Notes: a model not told the origin generated them from the letters alone. Positions 21,603 to 34,570 are shown, counted from the stretch's first letter. The stretch: DNA of 64,000 nt from Posidonia oceanica (GCA_037176725.1 JAZBRS010000026.1:55840501-55904500), one strand, 5' to 3'. Translations and numbers: made by a program.

Positions 21603-22972
21603 CACTGACCGAGTCCGAGTGAGGGAAGGCTGCGACGAGAAAGTAAAGACGTGAGACCTAAGGGGAGCTACTGTCGGAAGCGACGAATAGCTCAGAGACA
21701 GAGGAGGGACACTCAAGGTCTGGACAGTGGATCCCGTACCTACCTGCAAAAACAACAAAGATGTTAGAAGTTGGATGCAAAAAAAAAAGTTTATTAGAGG
21801 TGGCATGAATGGCACACATGCAGATGAATGCCCTAATATGCGCTCTCTCACCATGCATGTCCTGAGTAGATGACCTACTAAGACGCACTCATGGGTAGTG
21901 GGATTTATTGACTCTAGGTCAGAAAAGAGTGGGTCCCTGTCTGAATCCTGGCCCAAAGCTCAGGCGGTAACAGGGTGGTGCGTTGGTCGCCTCGACCCCG
22001 CTGAAGCGTGGGTGGTACCCTCCACTAGCACCGACGCGACCCTTGACAAGGGGGGACAGACCGACTGACTCACGCCATGCCAAAGCATCGGGGCAAGAGA
22101 CCGGGACCATCCTTCGCAAACTGTGGGTGGTCTCAGATGAGAAGATGCATGCCCTATATGATGCTTCATGCAAATGATTAAAGTCTTTTATCTTGCGCAT
22201 TTTATTAACTCAAGGGGATGCAAGTGTGTTGGTGGCTCTAGTTGATCCTAGATTTTATTTTTACTTGCCATTTTTACCTAGCCATAGGGGGAGCAATCAG
22301 TCTCTAATTGTCCTTAGGCTTAATGCAAAAAGGAGAAGAAAATCACCCAAGCATGGCAAGCAAACAACATACAATCACTGCAAAAAGCATGAGCATGGCA
22401 TGTGCATGTGTATGTGGACATGATAGTGGAAAAAAAAACACTTAGCATGTCAAAAGGTAGGTATATATGGCATGAGCATGTGTGGTGGCATAGCAAGTGT
22501 GTAAAACAAAGCATTCATCACCCAAAAAGCATGTATTATTGTGCCAAGCAATTATTTAGACATGTAGTGTGAGAAATAAAGCAAGGATAAGCAATAAAGC
22601 AAATAAAGTAAGTAAAGAGAGGCAGGCAGTAGAGCATGTAAAGGTAGAGCAGGGAATAAAGCATGTAAACAAGTAAGGCAGGTAAACAGGCAAAGCATGC
22701 AAAAGCAAAAGGCAAAACGAAAAGCCGGAGTTGGGTTTCTCCTGTGGGGTTTCTGCTGTCCTGTGACCGTTTCCTACGCTCGATCATGACAGGTCTCGCA
22801 CACTACCATAGCTCGCGATGCAATCGTGTCATGAGAGAGAGAGGGGGGTCGCAGTCAGTAGTGAATCTGGGGAGAAAACTCGACTCAGAAATACTGGAAA
22901 AACGCAAAGAAAGAGAAGAGCGAAGAGCAAGCAAGGCAAGCAAAAAGCCAAGAAGGAAAGCTGGAGTCTGAA
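21603..22972 (-). other. 5' leader of B1
   Basis: Collinear with the leaders of A1 and D, about 1.5 kb because of the second PBS copy. No gene is seen. Confidence 0.7.
21740..21775 (-). other. Conserved 3' splice site and branch point, B1 leader
   Basis: Element sense CTAAC, pyrimidine tract, then TTTTTGCAG|GTAGGTACGGG; the intron would end at 21744. See A1 and D for the matching sites. Confidence 0.6.
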
Positions 22973-22990
22973 TCCTTAGCAGAGTCGCCA
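22973..22990 (-). promoter_or_regulatory. Second PBS copy, B1
   Basis: Element sense TGGCGACTCTGCTAAGGA, preceded by AGTCACACAG. It lies 141 bp inside the first PBS; the D element has the same duplication. Confidence 0.7.
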
Positions 22991-23113
22991 CTGTGTGACT
23001 CGCTGGGAATCGAGACAGGCGAGCAAGCAAATAGACAAGGCAAAGGCACAAAGCAAGCAAAGAAAGCAAAATCCAAGCGGCAAAAAAGCCAAAACGAAAA
23101 CCAGAGTCTAGTA

Positions 23114-23131
23114 TCCCTAGTGGAGTCGCCA
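23114..23131 (-). promoter_or_regulatory. Primer binding site of B1
   Basis: Element sense TGGCGACTCCACTAGGGA, one base inside the 5' LTR end (CTACA|G|TGGCGACTCC). Confidence 0.85.
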
Positions 23132-23132
23132 C

Positions 23133-26100
23133 TGTAGTAATCCCGATGTTTGGATCGTCCATGCACGACGCCAAAGCTTGCGTGCACCGATCGGAATTAG
23201 GTTCACTATTAGCGAGTGTATCCGAGAAGGAAGACTTGACTCGAAAACACTGAAGAAAGGGAAAAAAGGAAAGATAAGACAAATCAGAGTCGCCACCACG
23301 TCTATTAAGTCGGGAGACGAGGAAAATCGGGGAAATGCATGAATAAACATGCAAAACCAAGCAAAAGATGTAATGCAATGCAATACAATGAAATGATATG
23401 TAATGAGATGCAATGATGTGACTTGTGCCTAGGATGAGGGCAATATGGTCATTACGGGCCATGAGAAAGGGCAAGGACTCCTGTTACGTGTAGGGAAAGT
23501 GTTAGGCACCCCCAACACGCCCAAGAATCGGTCTTTCTAGCCTTATGCTCGCATACGCAGGGAAATGCATACTTTGAAAGCCTAAATGCTATGAATGCCT
23601 ATCTGAATGCTCAAATGGGTGCTCTAAGTGATAGAATGCGTGCAAGGAATTAAACGTGCAATCTAAGTACTCAGCAGCGCTGTCTATGTTCCGAACAGGA
23701 GCAAACACGCAAAACAGTGCAAAGGCGAAGGTAAACGAGAGCAAGAACGCAAAATGGTGCGAAACCAAAGGAAAACAGATGTGAGTACGCAAAATAGTGC
23801 AAAAGCGAGCAAAATAGGTGCGGGCACGCAAAACGATGCTTGCAACGCAAACAGGGAAGCAATGAATGCTGTGCAGTGTTCAGATGGACTTATCTTGAGA
23901 ATCCTAAGGCCTGATCTGATATAACTTTGGTTAGAATGAAAGATCATCCAATTAGGAAGACCTGGACAGTTAGATCGTGGAAATCCAACGGTCCGATCTA
24001 AAGTTATTTAGGTTTCCAGTCAGAAGGCTCAAGGGCCAGAAAAGGTAGGGGCCTAAGTGTAAATAGTCCCTAAGGGTGTGCAATACAGGATGTATGCATG
24101 CAAAAGTGATGAAAATGCTTGAATGAATACAGGAGTGCAATGACTGATGATATGGGAATGCAAATGCATGCATAAATGCAATGCAGGGCCCTAAGTGTAA
24201 TTTTGGAAAACTACTAGGTCCTGTATGCAAAATGTCCCTAATTTTGTGTGAAACAGGTCCATTGCATGCATGAATGCTAATGCAACGATGCATGAATGAG
24301 TGCAAGGTTAATTAGGGGATATGCATGCAAAAATGCGAGAAAATGACCTAAATGCAGTTTTTAAAACATGCAGGGTTTAAATGCAAAGCCAAGAAAGCAT
24401 GCAAACATGCAAAAACTAAAAACAGGGACTGACATGCAATTATTATGTTTTTCTGAGTTTTTTATGCAATGCAATAAGGTTTTAAATGCAGATTAAATGA
24501 GTTTTAAACCATTGAAGGACTGATATGCAAATAAACATGTTTTTTTGGATTTTTTAGCAATGCTATATAGTTAAAATCATGCTTTAAATGAAATCTAAGA
24601 ATTGAACAGGACTCAGATGCAAATAAAATGTATTTTTGGGTTTTTTAGTAATGCAATAAGGTTTAAAACATGATTTAAATGATGAATGATTGAACTGAAG
24701 ACTAAAATGCAATTAAAACATTCTTCCAGGCTTTTTATTAATGCAATATAGTTTAAATGCTGATTTAAATGAAATGCATGAACTGTGGTTGGACTAAAAT
24801 GTAATTTTGAAAACATGCAGTATTTTATTGCAATGCAATATGATTTAAAAGCCATTTAAATGATTTTCAAACCAAATGTAGGACTCAGATGCAAATAAAA
24901 TAAAAGATAGGGTCTAAAATGCAATGTAATAAGATAAACATGTGATTTAAATGATTTTTAACAACTGAAGGTGGACTAAAGTGCAATTTAAATAATCTGC
25001 AGCAGTTATATTCAATGCAGTAAAGTTTAAAACAGATTTAAATGAAATGTAATCAACTACAGGATTGAAAAGTAATTTAAACAAACTGAAAGATTAAAAT
25101 GTAATATAATAAGATTAAAATCAGGCATTAAATGATTTTTGAATTGAAACTGGACCTGAAAGTAAGTAAAATAAACTGCTGTAATTAAATTCAATGCATC
25201 AACCAACATTTAAATCAAAACTTTAGAAAACTACAGTGAATAGTGATCCACGGGCAACTGTTGCATGCACCGGAGAAGAAGAGCTGGTCCCGGCGGTCTA
25301 GCGGGTGTGCAGCGGATCTGAGGCGTCCGGCGGCTACAGGCGAGTGCTGCGGAGGTTCCGGAGTGGTCGGCAGGGCATGACGGCAGCTGGGGAGGTCTCT
25401 CGACGCTGGAGAAGATGACTGTAGAGCTTGCTGGAGGTCGACCGGCGGCTGGAGGCGACGACGATGGCAGGGGAGCACAGGATTGTGCTCTTGGGACTCC
25501 GACGGAGCTCAGGAGGTAATTGGCTGGAGCTGAGCAAGCCCGAAGCATGGCGGTGGCAGTAGGTCTGTGCTGGAGAAGACAATGCTGCTGGGGCTGTTCT
25601 GGTGAGCAGCAGCGGCTGTGGAGGCGATCGGGAGCTGGAGGCGAGTACTGCGGAGCTGCCGGTGACTCGCGCAGCGCGTGGGGGTAGTGGAGCTGCCTGC
25701 CGGCCTCTACAAAAATCTGCAGAGATGCCCGGCGACGCTCGGTGACAGAAGAGGCTGCAGCTACTTCGATGGGGCACCGGAACGAGCTACTAAGGGGAGG
25801 AGATGCTGCCAGGAGGCAGCGGAGAAGCGGCGATGGCCTAGAACGCCGAACAAGCGTCGGCAGTAACTGGCCGTCGCCGGAGAAGACAAAGCCCATAGTG
25901 GAGCTCGAAACGCGAATAAAGCGGTAAAAAGCAGAATTAAAATGCTGGTAAGCAATAGAGGCATGCTAGGAATTCAAAAATGCATTCAGTTACCTACGCG
26001 GGAGGCTGTGACGAGTTGACGACCTTGGTTGGGTGTGACTGTCCGGCGATGGGTCGCAGAGGCGAGCGGAGGGCCGTGAGAGCTGCAGCGAGGTGCGGGC

Positions 26101-27945
26101 GAGTTGCTGGCGCGCCGAGGATGCTCTAGATGCTCTCAGATGCTGGTTCCACTGCTTGGAGGGGAGAAATGGATTTTTAGGTTGACTGAGTGGATTTCTG
26201 GCTCAGTTGGTGCTGGTGGCTCTCTGGATGCTCAGAGGCAGTTGCTCAGGGTCGTGGAGGAGTGGTGAGTGAGGCGGAGGGGTCTGAGCGGGATGTCTGG
26301 GTGTCAGGAGTGGATTTTGAGAGTTGAGTCGTTTCTGGACAGAATTGGGTGCGGGGTGTTTGTGGTGAATGGTGCGGTCTGCTGGGTGATTGGCGATGAA
26401 CTGGGAGTTGGGTCTGGAAGGTGGTGATTTGGCGAGTGGTGGGGTGAAGTTTGAAGGGATTCTTTGGGCTGTGTGAAGGAGTGAAGGCGCTGGAATTCGG
26501 TGAGGCTCACACTGTTTTTTTTCTCACGGAATTCTCCGATTCTTTCTCTCAATTCGCACTGGTAAGGTGGGTGGAGGAAGGAGAAGAAGTTCTAGTTTTG
26601 TTCGGAGGGGTGCACTCGAGTGAAAGGCAAGAATGCGGGCTCGAGGAAGGCCGGGTGCAGGTGGTGGCAGTGAGAGGATTGTGCGGCTTGAGAGGGGAAG
26701 CACCGCTGGAGGAAACAACATGCGGCAGTCCCTAGGAAGTTACTACCATGGGTGCTTGTCGGCGAAGGACGGTGGGCTTGTGAGGGCTGTGAGGGAGCTG
26801 GGTGGCAGTCGAGGGCTGTGAGTGTGTGGGGATTTGAAGTGGGAGGGAAAAGAGGAGAAGGAGGAGGTGCTGCTATGTGTGCACGGGTCGAAGAAGACAG
26901 GAGGAAGAGAAGGCAGGTGTCGTGGGCCGGGCTGGAATGGAAAAAAAAAGGAGGAAGAAAAGAAAAGAATGGATGGCAGTGGGCTAGGCCGGGAAAGGTG
27001 AAGAAAAGACGGGGGAAAAAAGGAAAAAGAAGATGGTGGGCTGGGGCTGAAAGTGGGGGAGGAAAGAAAGGAAGGAGGGAAAGAAAAAGGAGAAAAAAGA
27101 AAGAGAAAAAGGAAGAAGAGTGGTTGGGTTTTAGTTTTTAAAGTTGTATATTTTAGAATTTCTAAGTGATTGTTTTTTAGGTTTCTTAATTGTTTTAATT
27201 ATTTATGTTTTTCTTTTGATTTTTAGTTTGTTAGTTGTTTTAATTTTTCTTTTGATTGTTTTAAGGTTTTTAATTGGATTTTTTAGATTGTTTTTCTTTT
27301 TAAGGGTTTTGAATGGTTTTTTCTTATGTTTCTTTTTTAATTGTTTTTATTGGGTTTTGATTTGTTTTAATTATTTTTAAGTTTTGAAATTTGTTTTTAA
27401 TTGTTTTTAAGTCTTGAAATTTGTTTTTAATTGTTTTAAGTCTTGAAACTTGTTTTTTAATTGTTTTAGATCGTTTTTAAGTCTTTTAGTTTGTTTTAAT
27501 TTGTTTTTAATTAGATTTTCTTTTGAATTGTTTTTTACGTTTTTCATTTATTTTTCTGGTTGGATTTTCCTCTTTAATTGTTTTAAGGAGTGTTGAATGG
27601 GGGCAGATGATGAGTTTGAAGGAGGGAAAAGAGGAGAGGGGGAGGATAATGAGGAGAGAGAAAAGGTTAATGAGGTGAGAAAGAAGGATAATGACTTGGA
27701 TTTGGAAGGGTTTTGTGTGAGTGTGTGACCTAGGGTTTCTAGGATTTGACCTAGGGTTTAACCTAGGTTTTTCTAGGGTTTTAAATGGGATTTTTGAAGG
27801 GTTTTTGGAAGGATTTTCTTAGGGTTTTTGTGTAGTTTTCTAGGTTGAAGAAAGGATGTTGTTTTGGGTTTGATTTGAAGGGCTTGAGAGAACTACCAAA
27901 GAGAGAAAGAGAGGCAATTCAGCCTGTCAAATTGGGGTGTCAACA
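23133..27945 (-). repeat. 5' LTR of B1 (family B)
   Basis: Length 4,813 bp, TGTTGACACCCC at 27945 to a CTACA end at 23133 in element sense. Same block order as the 3' LTR: 30-bp repeat 23690-23850, ATGCAA-rich 24040-25220, GC-rich 25230-27000, AT-rich 27130-27600, telomere-motif-rich 27690-27800. Frames in the GC-rich part are disrupted relative to the 3' LTR and are not called as genes. The donor-like site is at about 25993. Confidence 0.9.
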
Positions 27946-28130
27946 TATGCAAAGGGGAAAGGAAACCGATGCGGAAAACCACAGGACAACGGGTGATACA
28001 AGGCGCAAAACCGAAACAGGGGTCCAACGGCATGCATAGGTGTCAAAGCATGTGTCAGAGGCAGTAAATGCGGAAAGCGACGGCCAAAACAAAATCGACG
28101 CCTTAAAGCGATGTTCAGCCAACTGTATGT

Positions 28131-29517
28131 GTTGGACGCAGCTATGACCTGTGTCCAATGTTGGACACAGGACTAGAGGGCGTCCAATGCTTAAAGAAGG
28201 CAAACAGTAGAGAAAACATGCAATTGAAAATCATGCATTCTAGATGTATGGATGCAATGCCGATGTGATGAAGCAAAAGAATACATGCAGATCATGTCCG
28301 GCAGTCAAGGCAACAAATCAGAAATAATTTCAGAGCAAGATGCAAGCATAGAACATGATTTAATCACTGCAGAGTGTTGGACGCTAGAGTACACAGCGTC
28401 CAACACTGGACGCTGGAGCACTCTGCGTCCAACAAGGTGCAGACAGAAACAGAAGAAAATGCATGCAAACTGATAGGAAAATCATAGAGGCATGCATATT
28501 AGTAGCTGTAAATAGGTGTAGGCTAAGCATGCATACAGGTATCACATAAAAATCCAATAAGGGAAGCATCTGCAAAGCATGCACATAGAAAACACAACTA
28601 GTGTGTAGGACGCAAGCATCACCTGCGTCCTATGTAGGACGCCAACAACACTTGCGTCCAACACAAAGGAAGGCACAAACCTGAAGAAGCCTGCATAGAT
28701 CCCTAATAAAAAGCCAAGCAAACTTGGGAACAGTGGCTAAGAGGGCTAAGCACACACATGCAAGCATGGATCAAGCAAACACAAGAGATCAGAGCATCAT
28801 GCAAGCATTTAAACAACAGCAGCTGAGCAGAAACATAGGACGTAGAGCACATCTACGTCCAACATAGGACGTAGAGTATACCTGCGTCCAACACTTAAAA
28901 GAGGCATACAAGCTGTAAGGACAAACTGAGCTCAAAATCCACTCAAATATATATGCAAACTATGGAAAGTGGTGTAAACCAAAGCATGTGACATAGATCA
29001 AGCAAGTATTCCATATAGAACATTTTTAGAAGCATGCATGAGGAAATATGGAAATAAAACACATGTAAACCAACATGCAACTTGGAAAGAAGCTTGCAAA
29101 CTTGAACATGGTTGCCATGGAAGCCAAACACCACTTAGCATACATGGGGCAAGTATACAACTCAAAAGGAAGCAGCCCTCAAGCATAGCAGCAAGTATGA
29201 ACAAACAGAGCAGTAGGACGCTAGACACACCAGCATCCAATGTTGGACGCAGTGTACTCCAGCGTCCAACACAGGCAAACAGCAAACAAACTGAAACATG
29301 AAATAATGATCCAAGATAGGATCAAAACCTAACATTAAACATGCCATAACATCTGTAAGCATAAGAGAAAGCATGTAGAGTAATCTCACAGAGTTGCAAC
29401 TAAAGCATATAATCATAAAAGTAATATAAAGCAAAATGAAATAAATGACTTGCAGATGTGTTGGACGCTGCCCCAGGGCATGTCCAATGTTGGACACACC
29501 AGCATGTACGTCCAACA
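28131..29517. repeat. Palindrome cassettes 1-6 of LTR C1
   Basis: Six 58-60-bp cassettes lie at 28131-28189, 28376-28433, 28603-28662, 28834-28892, 29212-29270 and 29460-29517. Each is two 29-bp halves, and each half begins like GTTGGACG and ends like CGTCCAAC, so each half folds back and the middle is the palindrome GCGTCCAACGTTGGACGC or a variant. Spacing is mostly 225-250 bp. Confidence 0.9.
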
Positions 29518-29770
29518 AGTCGGGAAGTTTCCCGGCCAAAGACAGTGGCTAAATCGGCCAAAAAGCTCAAACTAACTTGCTAGGAAGCAAGAGTGAGTGA
29601 CGACGAGCATGTCCATGTGCTCAGCGCTAGAAATAGGTGGGTGGATTCCTCCACCCACCTCCTCCACCTCGCGGCCGGAAAGCCAAGGCGAGGGGGCATG
29701 TGTGCTGTGCTAGACCACGTGAAAACTACCTAGCTACACTACCACATGCATGTACGAGCTAGAGGTAAAG

Positions 29771-29783
29771 AATTCCTACCTGG
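29771..29783 (-). other. Donor-like splice site, LTR C1
   Basis: Element sense ACCAG|GTAGGAATTC, first intron base at about 29779. It is at the position corresponding to F 62165. Confidence 0.45.
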
Positions 29784-30353
29784 TTGTGGCTCGCAGGTGA
29801 GTGTTTGCTCTTGGCCGGTCAGCGCGGAAGGAGGCGGTGAGCTAGCTCCGACAAGGTCCTGGACGTAGAAGGGAAGCTGTGGGACTTGGCTCAGGGCTTG
29901 GGAGTGGTCGTGGGAGATCGCTCTAGGCTCTCGAAGCTCTGGATTCTCTCTACGACAAGTGTGGTGTCCTCTGTGTGATCGTGAAGTCTCGGTTTTGCTT
30001 GGTTTTGCTGTTGGGTTCTGGAACATGGTAGTGGCTTGCAGAGGCTTTGCAGGGTGTGGCAGGCAATGGCAGAGCATGGCGTGAGTGGCGAGGCCACGAG
30101 GGGTGTCAGGTGAGTTAGTGGGCTTGTCCAGAGGTCGCGGAAGTCACGGTGGCAGGCGGCGGTGGCAGTGAGAGCAAGGTGAGTGGGAAGGTCGCCGGCA
30201 GATGAATGGACGCCGTGGCAGGGAGTTACTCAGCTTGGCAACTAATGGGTGGCTGTAGTGAGGTAAGGGGATGGCTAGTAAGTGCGGTACAGGAGGTGGG
30301 GCAAACGGAAGCGGTGAGCCAAAGGTGGCGGTGGCCGCTGCAACTCCCAACAC

Positions 30354-30411
30354 GTTGGATGCTGGCACAGAGCGCGTCCAACGTTGGACGCTGCCCATGC
30401 CTACGTCCAAC
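30354..30411. repeat. Palindrome cassette 7 of LTR C1
   Basis: 58-bp cassette in the GC-rich block, centred on GCGTCCAACGTTGGACGC. It corresponds to the cassette at 61537 in F. Confidence 0.88.
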
Positions 30412-30617
30412 GAGCCTGAGAGGAGAAGGGCTTAAGTTGGGCATGGGTTCGATTTAAAACTTGGGCTAGAAGTGGGCTAACGCCTAGGTGGACTTGAGTG
30501 AAGGTTTTGGGAGGTTTTAGGAATGTTTGGGTGGGTTTAGGTGGGTTTGAGAGAGAAAGAGCCATCCCAGAGTCCGAGCAAGCTTGCAGGAGTATCCACC
30601 ATCTTCTAGGCAGTCAA

Positions 30618-30715
30618 AATGGGGTGTCAACAGATGCCCCTTCTTGAGCAAGGTCAAGGGGACCGAGGTCGCTGCTCAAGGTAGACCAGACACCCCTCCT
30701 AATGCCGAAAGGAGC
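30618..30715 (-). promoter_or_regulatory. Polypurine tract and inverted repeat at C1 3' LTR
   Basis: Element sense GCTCAAGAAGGGGCATC abuts TGTTGACACC. The inner stem is TTGAGC facing GCTCAA where A1 has CTGAGC facing GCTCAG, a paired change. GGGGTGTC faces GACACCCC in the outer stem. Confidence 0.72.
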
Positions 30716-31261
30716 GTAAAATTACTGTAGGCGTGAGTTACTTATTCAGTGGATGCACTGAAAATCATGACCCGTCGCCGCAATGCGAATGCAAATGCAA
30801 ATGCAGATGCAGTGTAATGCAATGAGATGCAACAATGCTGATGCTAAAGTAAAACCTGTACTAGTGTTTGCAGCGCTGAACTCCATGGGGGAGATGCAGG
30901 TGATGCATGCTGATATGACGTGAGATGCGACTCTGCTGGGGAAAACATGCGATGATTGTGTGTATGTGATGCTGACGCTGCTATCTAGCATGTGATGCTG
31001 GTACTGTTACCTAACATGCAATGCCGATGCAATGAATTATGAGTTGACAGACTCATTGCCGGAAAGTTTGGGTTATCGACCCAAGGAGTTGACAGACTCG
31101 CCACCGGATAGTTAGGGTTATCAGCCCAAAGAAAGGACGCCAGACAGGGTAACGGGTGTCATCTGGGAAGTTCGGGCTGCCAGCCCAAAGAAGATACCGA
31201 GGGCAGCAAAATAAGATGCCCCTGGTATCAGGGGGATGATACCAAGGGACAACTGAAGCGC
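30716..31261 (-). other. C1 interior near the 3' LTR, hairpin units
   Basis: Degenerate ATGCAA sequence to about 31040, then GTTGACAGACTC / GATAGTTAGGGTTATCAGCCC units. An alternating hairpin lies at 31195-31260: CCCCTGGTATC (31219-31229) with GATACCAAGGG (31237-31247). No gene is seen. Confidence 0.65.
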
Positions 31262-32150
31262 CCTTGGATCAAACCGGGAAGAACCAGGAATGATAAGTAC
31301 CAGACTTATCAAACTGGAAGGAAAGCTAGGACTGATAAGTACACGACTTATCAAAACGAAAAGGAAAGCCAGGATAGATAAGTACACGACTCATCAAAAC
31401 GGAAGGGAGAGCTAGGATTGATAAGTATACAACTCATCAAAATGGAAAGGAAAGCCAGGATTGATAAGTACACGACTCATCAAAACGGAAAGGACCAGGA
31501 TTGATAAGGAACAAGCCTTATCAAAACAGACAGGACCAGGATTGATAAGGAACAAGCCTTATCAAAATGGACGGAACCTGGATTGATAAGGAACAAACCT
31601 AATCAAAACGAACAGGACCAGGATTGATAAGGAACAAGCCTTATCAAAATGGATAGGACCAGGATTGATAAGGAACAAGCCTTATCAAAACGGACAGGAC
31701 CAGGATTGATAAGGAACAAGCCTTATCAAAATGGGCAGGACTAGGATTGATAAGGAACAACCTTATCAAAACAGACAGGACCAGGATTGATAAGGAAAAA
31801 GCCTTATCAAAACGGACAAGACCAGGATTGATAAGGAACAAGCCTTATCAAAACGGACAGGACCAGGATTGATAAGGAACAAGCCTTATCAAAACGGACA
31901 AGACCAGGATTGATAAGGAACAAGTCTTATCAAAACAGATAGGACCAGGATTGATAAGGAACAAGCCTTATCAAAACAGACAGGACCAGGATTGATAAGT
32001 ACACGACTTATCAAAACGGACAGGACCAGGATAGATAAGGAACAAGCCTTATCAAAACGAACAGGACCAGGATTGATAAGGAACAAGCCTTATCAAAACC
32101 GATAGGACTAGGATTGATAAGGAACAAGCCTTATCAAAATGGATAGGAAA
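31262..32150. repeat. 41-bp hairpin satellite block in C1
   Basis: About 20 copies of a 41-44-bp unit. Its core is GATAAGGAACAAGCCTTATC (for example 31503-31522), a hairpin with perfect 7-bp arms, followed by AAAACGGACAGGACCAGGATT-like sequence. Some units use GATAAGT facing ACTTATC instead (for example 31994-32012). Confidence 0.93.
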
Positions 32151-34375
32151 ACCAGCAATGGCAAGGAACAAGCCTTACCAAGACGGAGAGAGGCCAGGAG
32201 CGATAAGTACAAGCCTTATCGAACTAGACCGCCAGAGATGATAAGGACAAGCCTTATCAAACCAGAAAGAAGCTAGAAAAGATAAGGAACAAGCCTTATC
32301 AAGACGGAAAGAGGCCAGGAGCGATAAGTACAAGCCTTATCAGACCAGACCGCCAAAGATGATAAGGACAAGCCTTATCACACCGGAAAGAAACCAGAAA
32401 TGATAAGGAACAAGCCTTACCAAGACGAGAAGAGGCCAGGAGCAATAACTACAAGCCTTATCGAACCAGACCGCCAGAGATGATAAGGACAAGCCTTATC
32501 AAACCGGAAAGAAACCAGAAATGATAAGGAAAAAGCTTTACCAAGACAGAAAGAGGCCAGGAGCAATAAGTACAAGCCTTATCGAACCGAACCGCTAGAG
32601 ATGATAAGGACAAGCCATATCAAACCAGAAAGAAACCAGAAAAGATAAGGAACAAGCCATACCAAGACAGAAAGAGGCCAGGAGTGATAAGTATAAGCCT
32701 TATCGGACCGGACCGCCAGAGATGATAAGGACAAGCCTTATCAAACCGGAAAGAAACCATAATAGATAAGGAACAAGCCTTACCAAGATGGAAAGAGGCC
32801 AGGAGTGATAAGTACAAGCGTTATCGGACCGGACCGCCAGAGATGATAAGGACAAGCCTTATCAAGACGGAAAGAGGCCAGGAGCGATAAATACAAGTCT
32901 TATCGAACTAGATAGCCAGAGATGATATGGACAAGCCTTATCAAACCGAAAGAAGCCAGAAATGATAAGGAACAAGCCTTACCAAGACGGAAAGAGGCCA
33001 GGAGCGATAAGTACAAGCCTTATCGAACCAGACCGCCAGAGATGATAAGGACAAGCCTTATCAAATCGGAAAGGAGCCAGAAAAGAAAAGGAACAAGCTT
33101 TACCAAGACGGAAAGAGGCCAGGTGCGACAAGTACACGACTTATCGAACCGGACCGCCAAAGATGATAAGGACAAGCCTTATCAAACCGGAAAGAAGCCA
33201 GTAATGATAAGGAACAAGCGTTACCAAGACGAAAAGAGGCCAGGAGCAATAAGTACATGACTTATCGAACCGGACCGCCAGAGATGATATGGACAACCCT
33301 TATCAAACGGGAAAGAAGCCAGAAATGATAAGGAACAAGGCTTACCAAGACGGAAAGAGGCCAGGAGCGATAAGTACAAGACTTATCGAACCGAACCGCC
33401 AAAGATGACAAGGACAAGCCTTATCAAACTGGAAAGAAGCCAAAAATGATAAGGAACAAGCCTTACCAAGAAGGAAAGAGGCCAGGAGAGATATGTACAC
33501 GACTTATCGAGCCGGACCGCCAGAGATGATAAGGACAAGCCTTATCAAACCTCAAAAGAAAGCCAGAAATGATAAGGAACAAACATTATCAAGATGGAAA
33601 GAGGCCAGGAGCGATAAGTACAAGCCTTATAGAACCGGACCGCCAGAGATGATAAGGACAAGCTTTATCAAACCGGAAAGGAAGCCACAAATGATAAGGA
33701 ACAAGCCTTACCATGACGGAAAGAGGCCAGGAGCGATAAGTACAAGCCTTATCGAACCGAACCGCCAGAGATGAGAAGGACAAGCCTTGTCAAATCGGAA
33801 AGGAAGCCAAAAATGATAAGGAACAAACCTTATCAAGACGAAAAGAGGCTAGGAGCGATAAGTACAAGCCTTATCGAACCAGATCGCTAGAGACGATAAG
33901 GACAAGCCTTATCAAACTAGAAAGGAAAGCTAGAAATGATAAGGAACAAACATTATCAAGACAGAAAGAGGCCAGGAGCGATAAGTACAAGTCTTATCGA
34001 ACCGTACTGCCAAAGATGATAAGGACAAGCTTTATCAAACCAGAAAGGAAGCCGGAAATGATAAGGAACAAACCTTATCAAGACGGAAAGAGGCCAGGAG
34101 CGATAAGTACAAGCCTTATCGAACCGGACTACCAGAGATGATAAGGACAAGCCTTATCAAACTGGAAAGAAGCTAGAAATGATAAGGAACAAGTCTTACC
34201 AAGATGGAAAGAGGCCAGGAGCAATAAGAACAAGCCTTATTAAATCGGAAAGAAGCCAGAAATGATAAGGAACAAGCCTTACCAAGACGGAAAGAGGCCA
34301 GGTGCAATAAGTACAAGCCTTATCGAACCGAACCGCCAGAGATGATAAGGACAAGCCTTATCAAACGGGAAAGAA
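32151..34375. repeat. 121-bp higher-order hairpin satellite in C1
   Basis: About 18 copies of a 121-bp unit made of three subunits of about 42, 38 and 41 bp. They carry GATAAGGAACAAGCCTTACC, GATAAGTACAAGCCTTATC and GATAAGGACAAGCCTTATC as cores. Reading frames through this array are produced by the repeat and are not genes. Confidence 0.92.
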
Positions 34376-34570
34376 ACTGATAGGTGATAGGTTTCGGATC
34401 CACCGACTGCGAAAGGGTAACTGATAAGTTTCGGACTTATCGACCGCAAAGGATTGGAATGTGATAAGTTTCGGACTTATCGACCGCAAAGGGTATAAGG
34501 TGATAAGTTTCAGACTTATCGACTGCAAAGGGCATAAGGTGTTAAGTTTCGGACATATCGACCGCAATGG
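34376..34570. repeat. GATAAGTTTCGGACTTATC units in C1
   Basis: Four or five units of about 45 bp with core GATAAGTTTCGGACTTATC (7-bp arms, 5-nt loop) followed by a GACCGCAAAGGG-like spacer. Confidence 0.85.

Larger units (their letters stand above)
11226..27945 (-). mobile_element. Element B1: gag-only Tat/Ogre-type LTR retrotransposon
   Basis: Minus-strand element with 3' LTR 11226-15344 (its outer part displaced by A1), interior 15345-23132 and 5' LTR 23133-27945. The interior has two PBS copies, a leader, a degraded gag (19434-21602), hairpin arrays and a PPT, but no pol. It lies in the 3' LTR of C1; TATGC at 27946-27950 is the expected target duplication, the other copy being outside the window. 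Confidence 0.88.
27946..30632 (-). repeat. 3' LTR of C1 (family C), 5' portion
   Basis: Opens TGTTGACACCCC at 30632 in element sense. It is recognised as family C by seven GTTGGACGC palindrome cassettes collinear with those in F. GC-rich sequence at about 29620-30450 ends at a donor-like CAG|GTAGGA (29779). The remaining part of the LTR was displaced by B1. Confidence 0.85.

Noticed and set aside
31644..34150. Reading frames through the GATAAG satellite on both strands
   Set aside because: The frames repeat with the 41- and 121-bp units and exist in both orientations; they are repeat artefacts.
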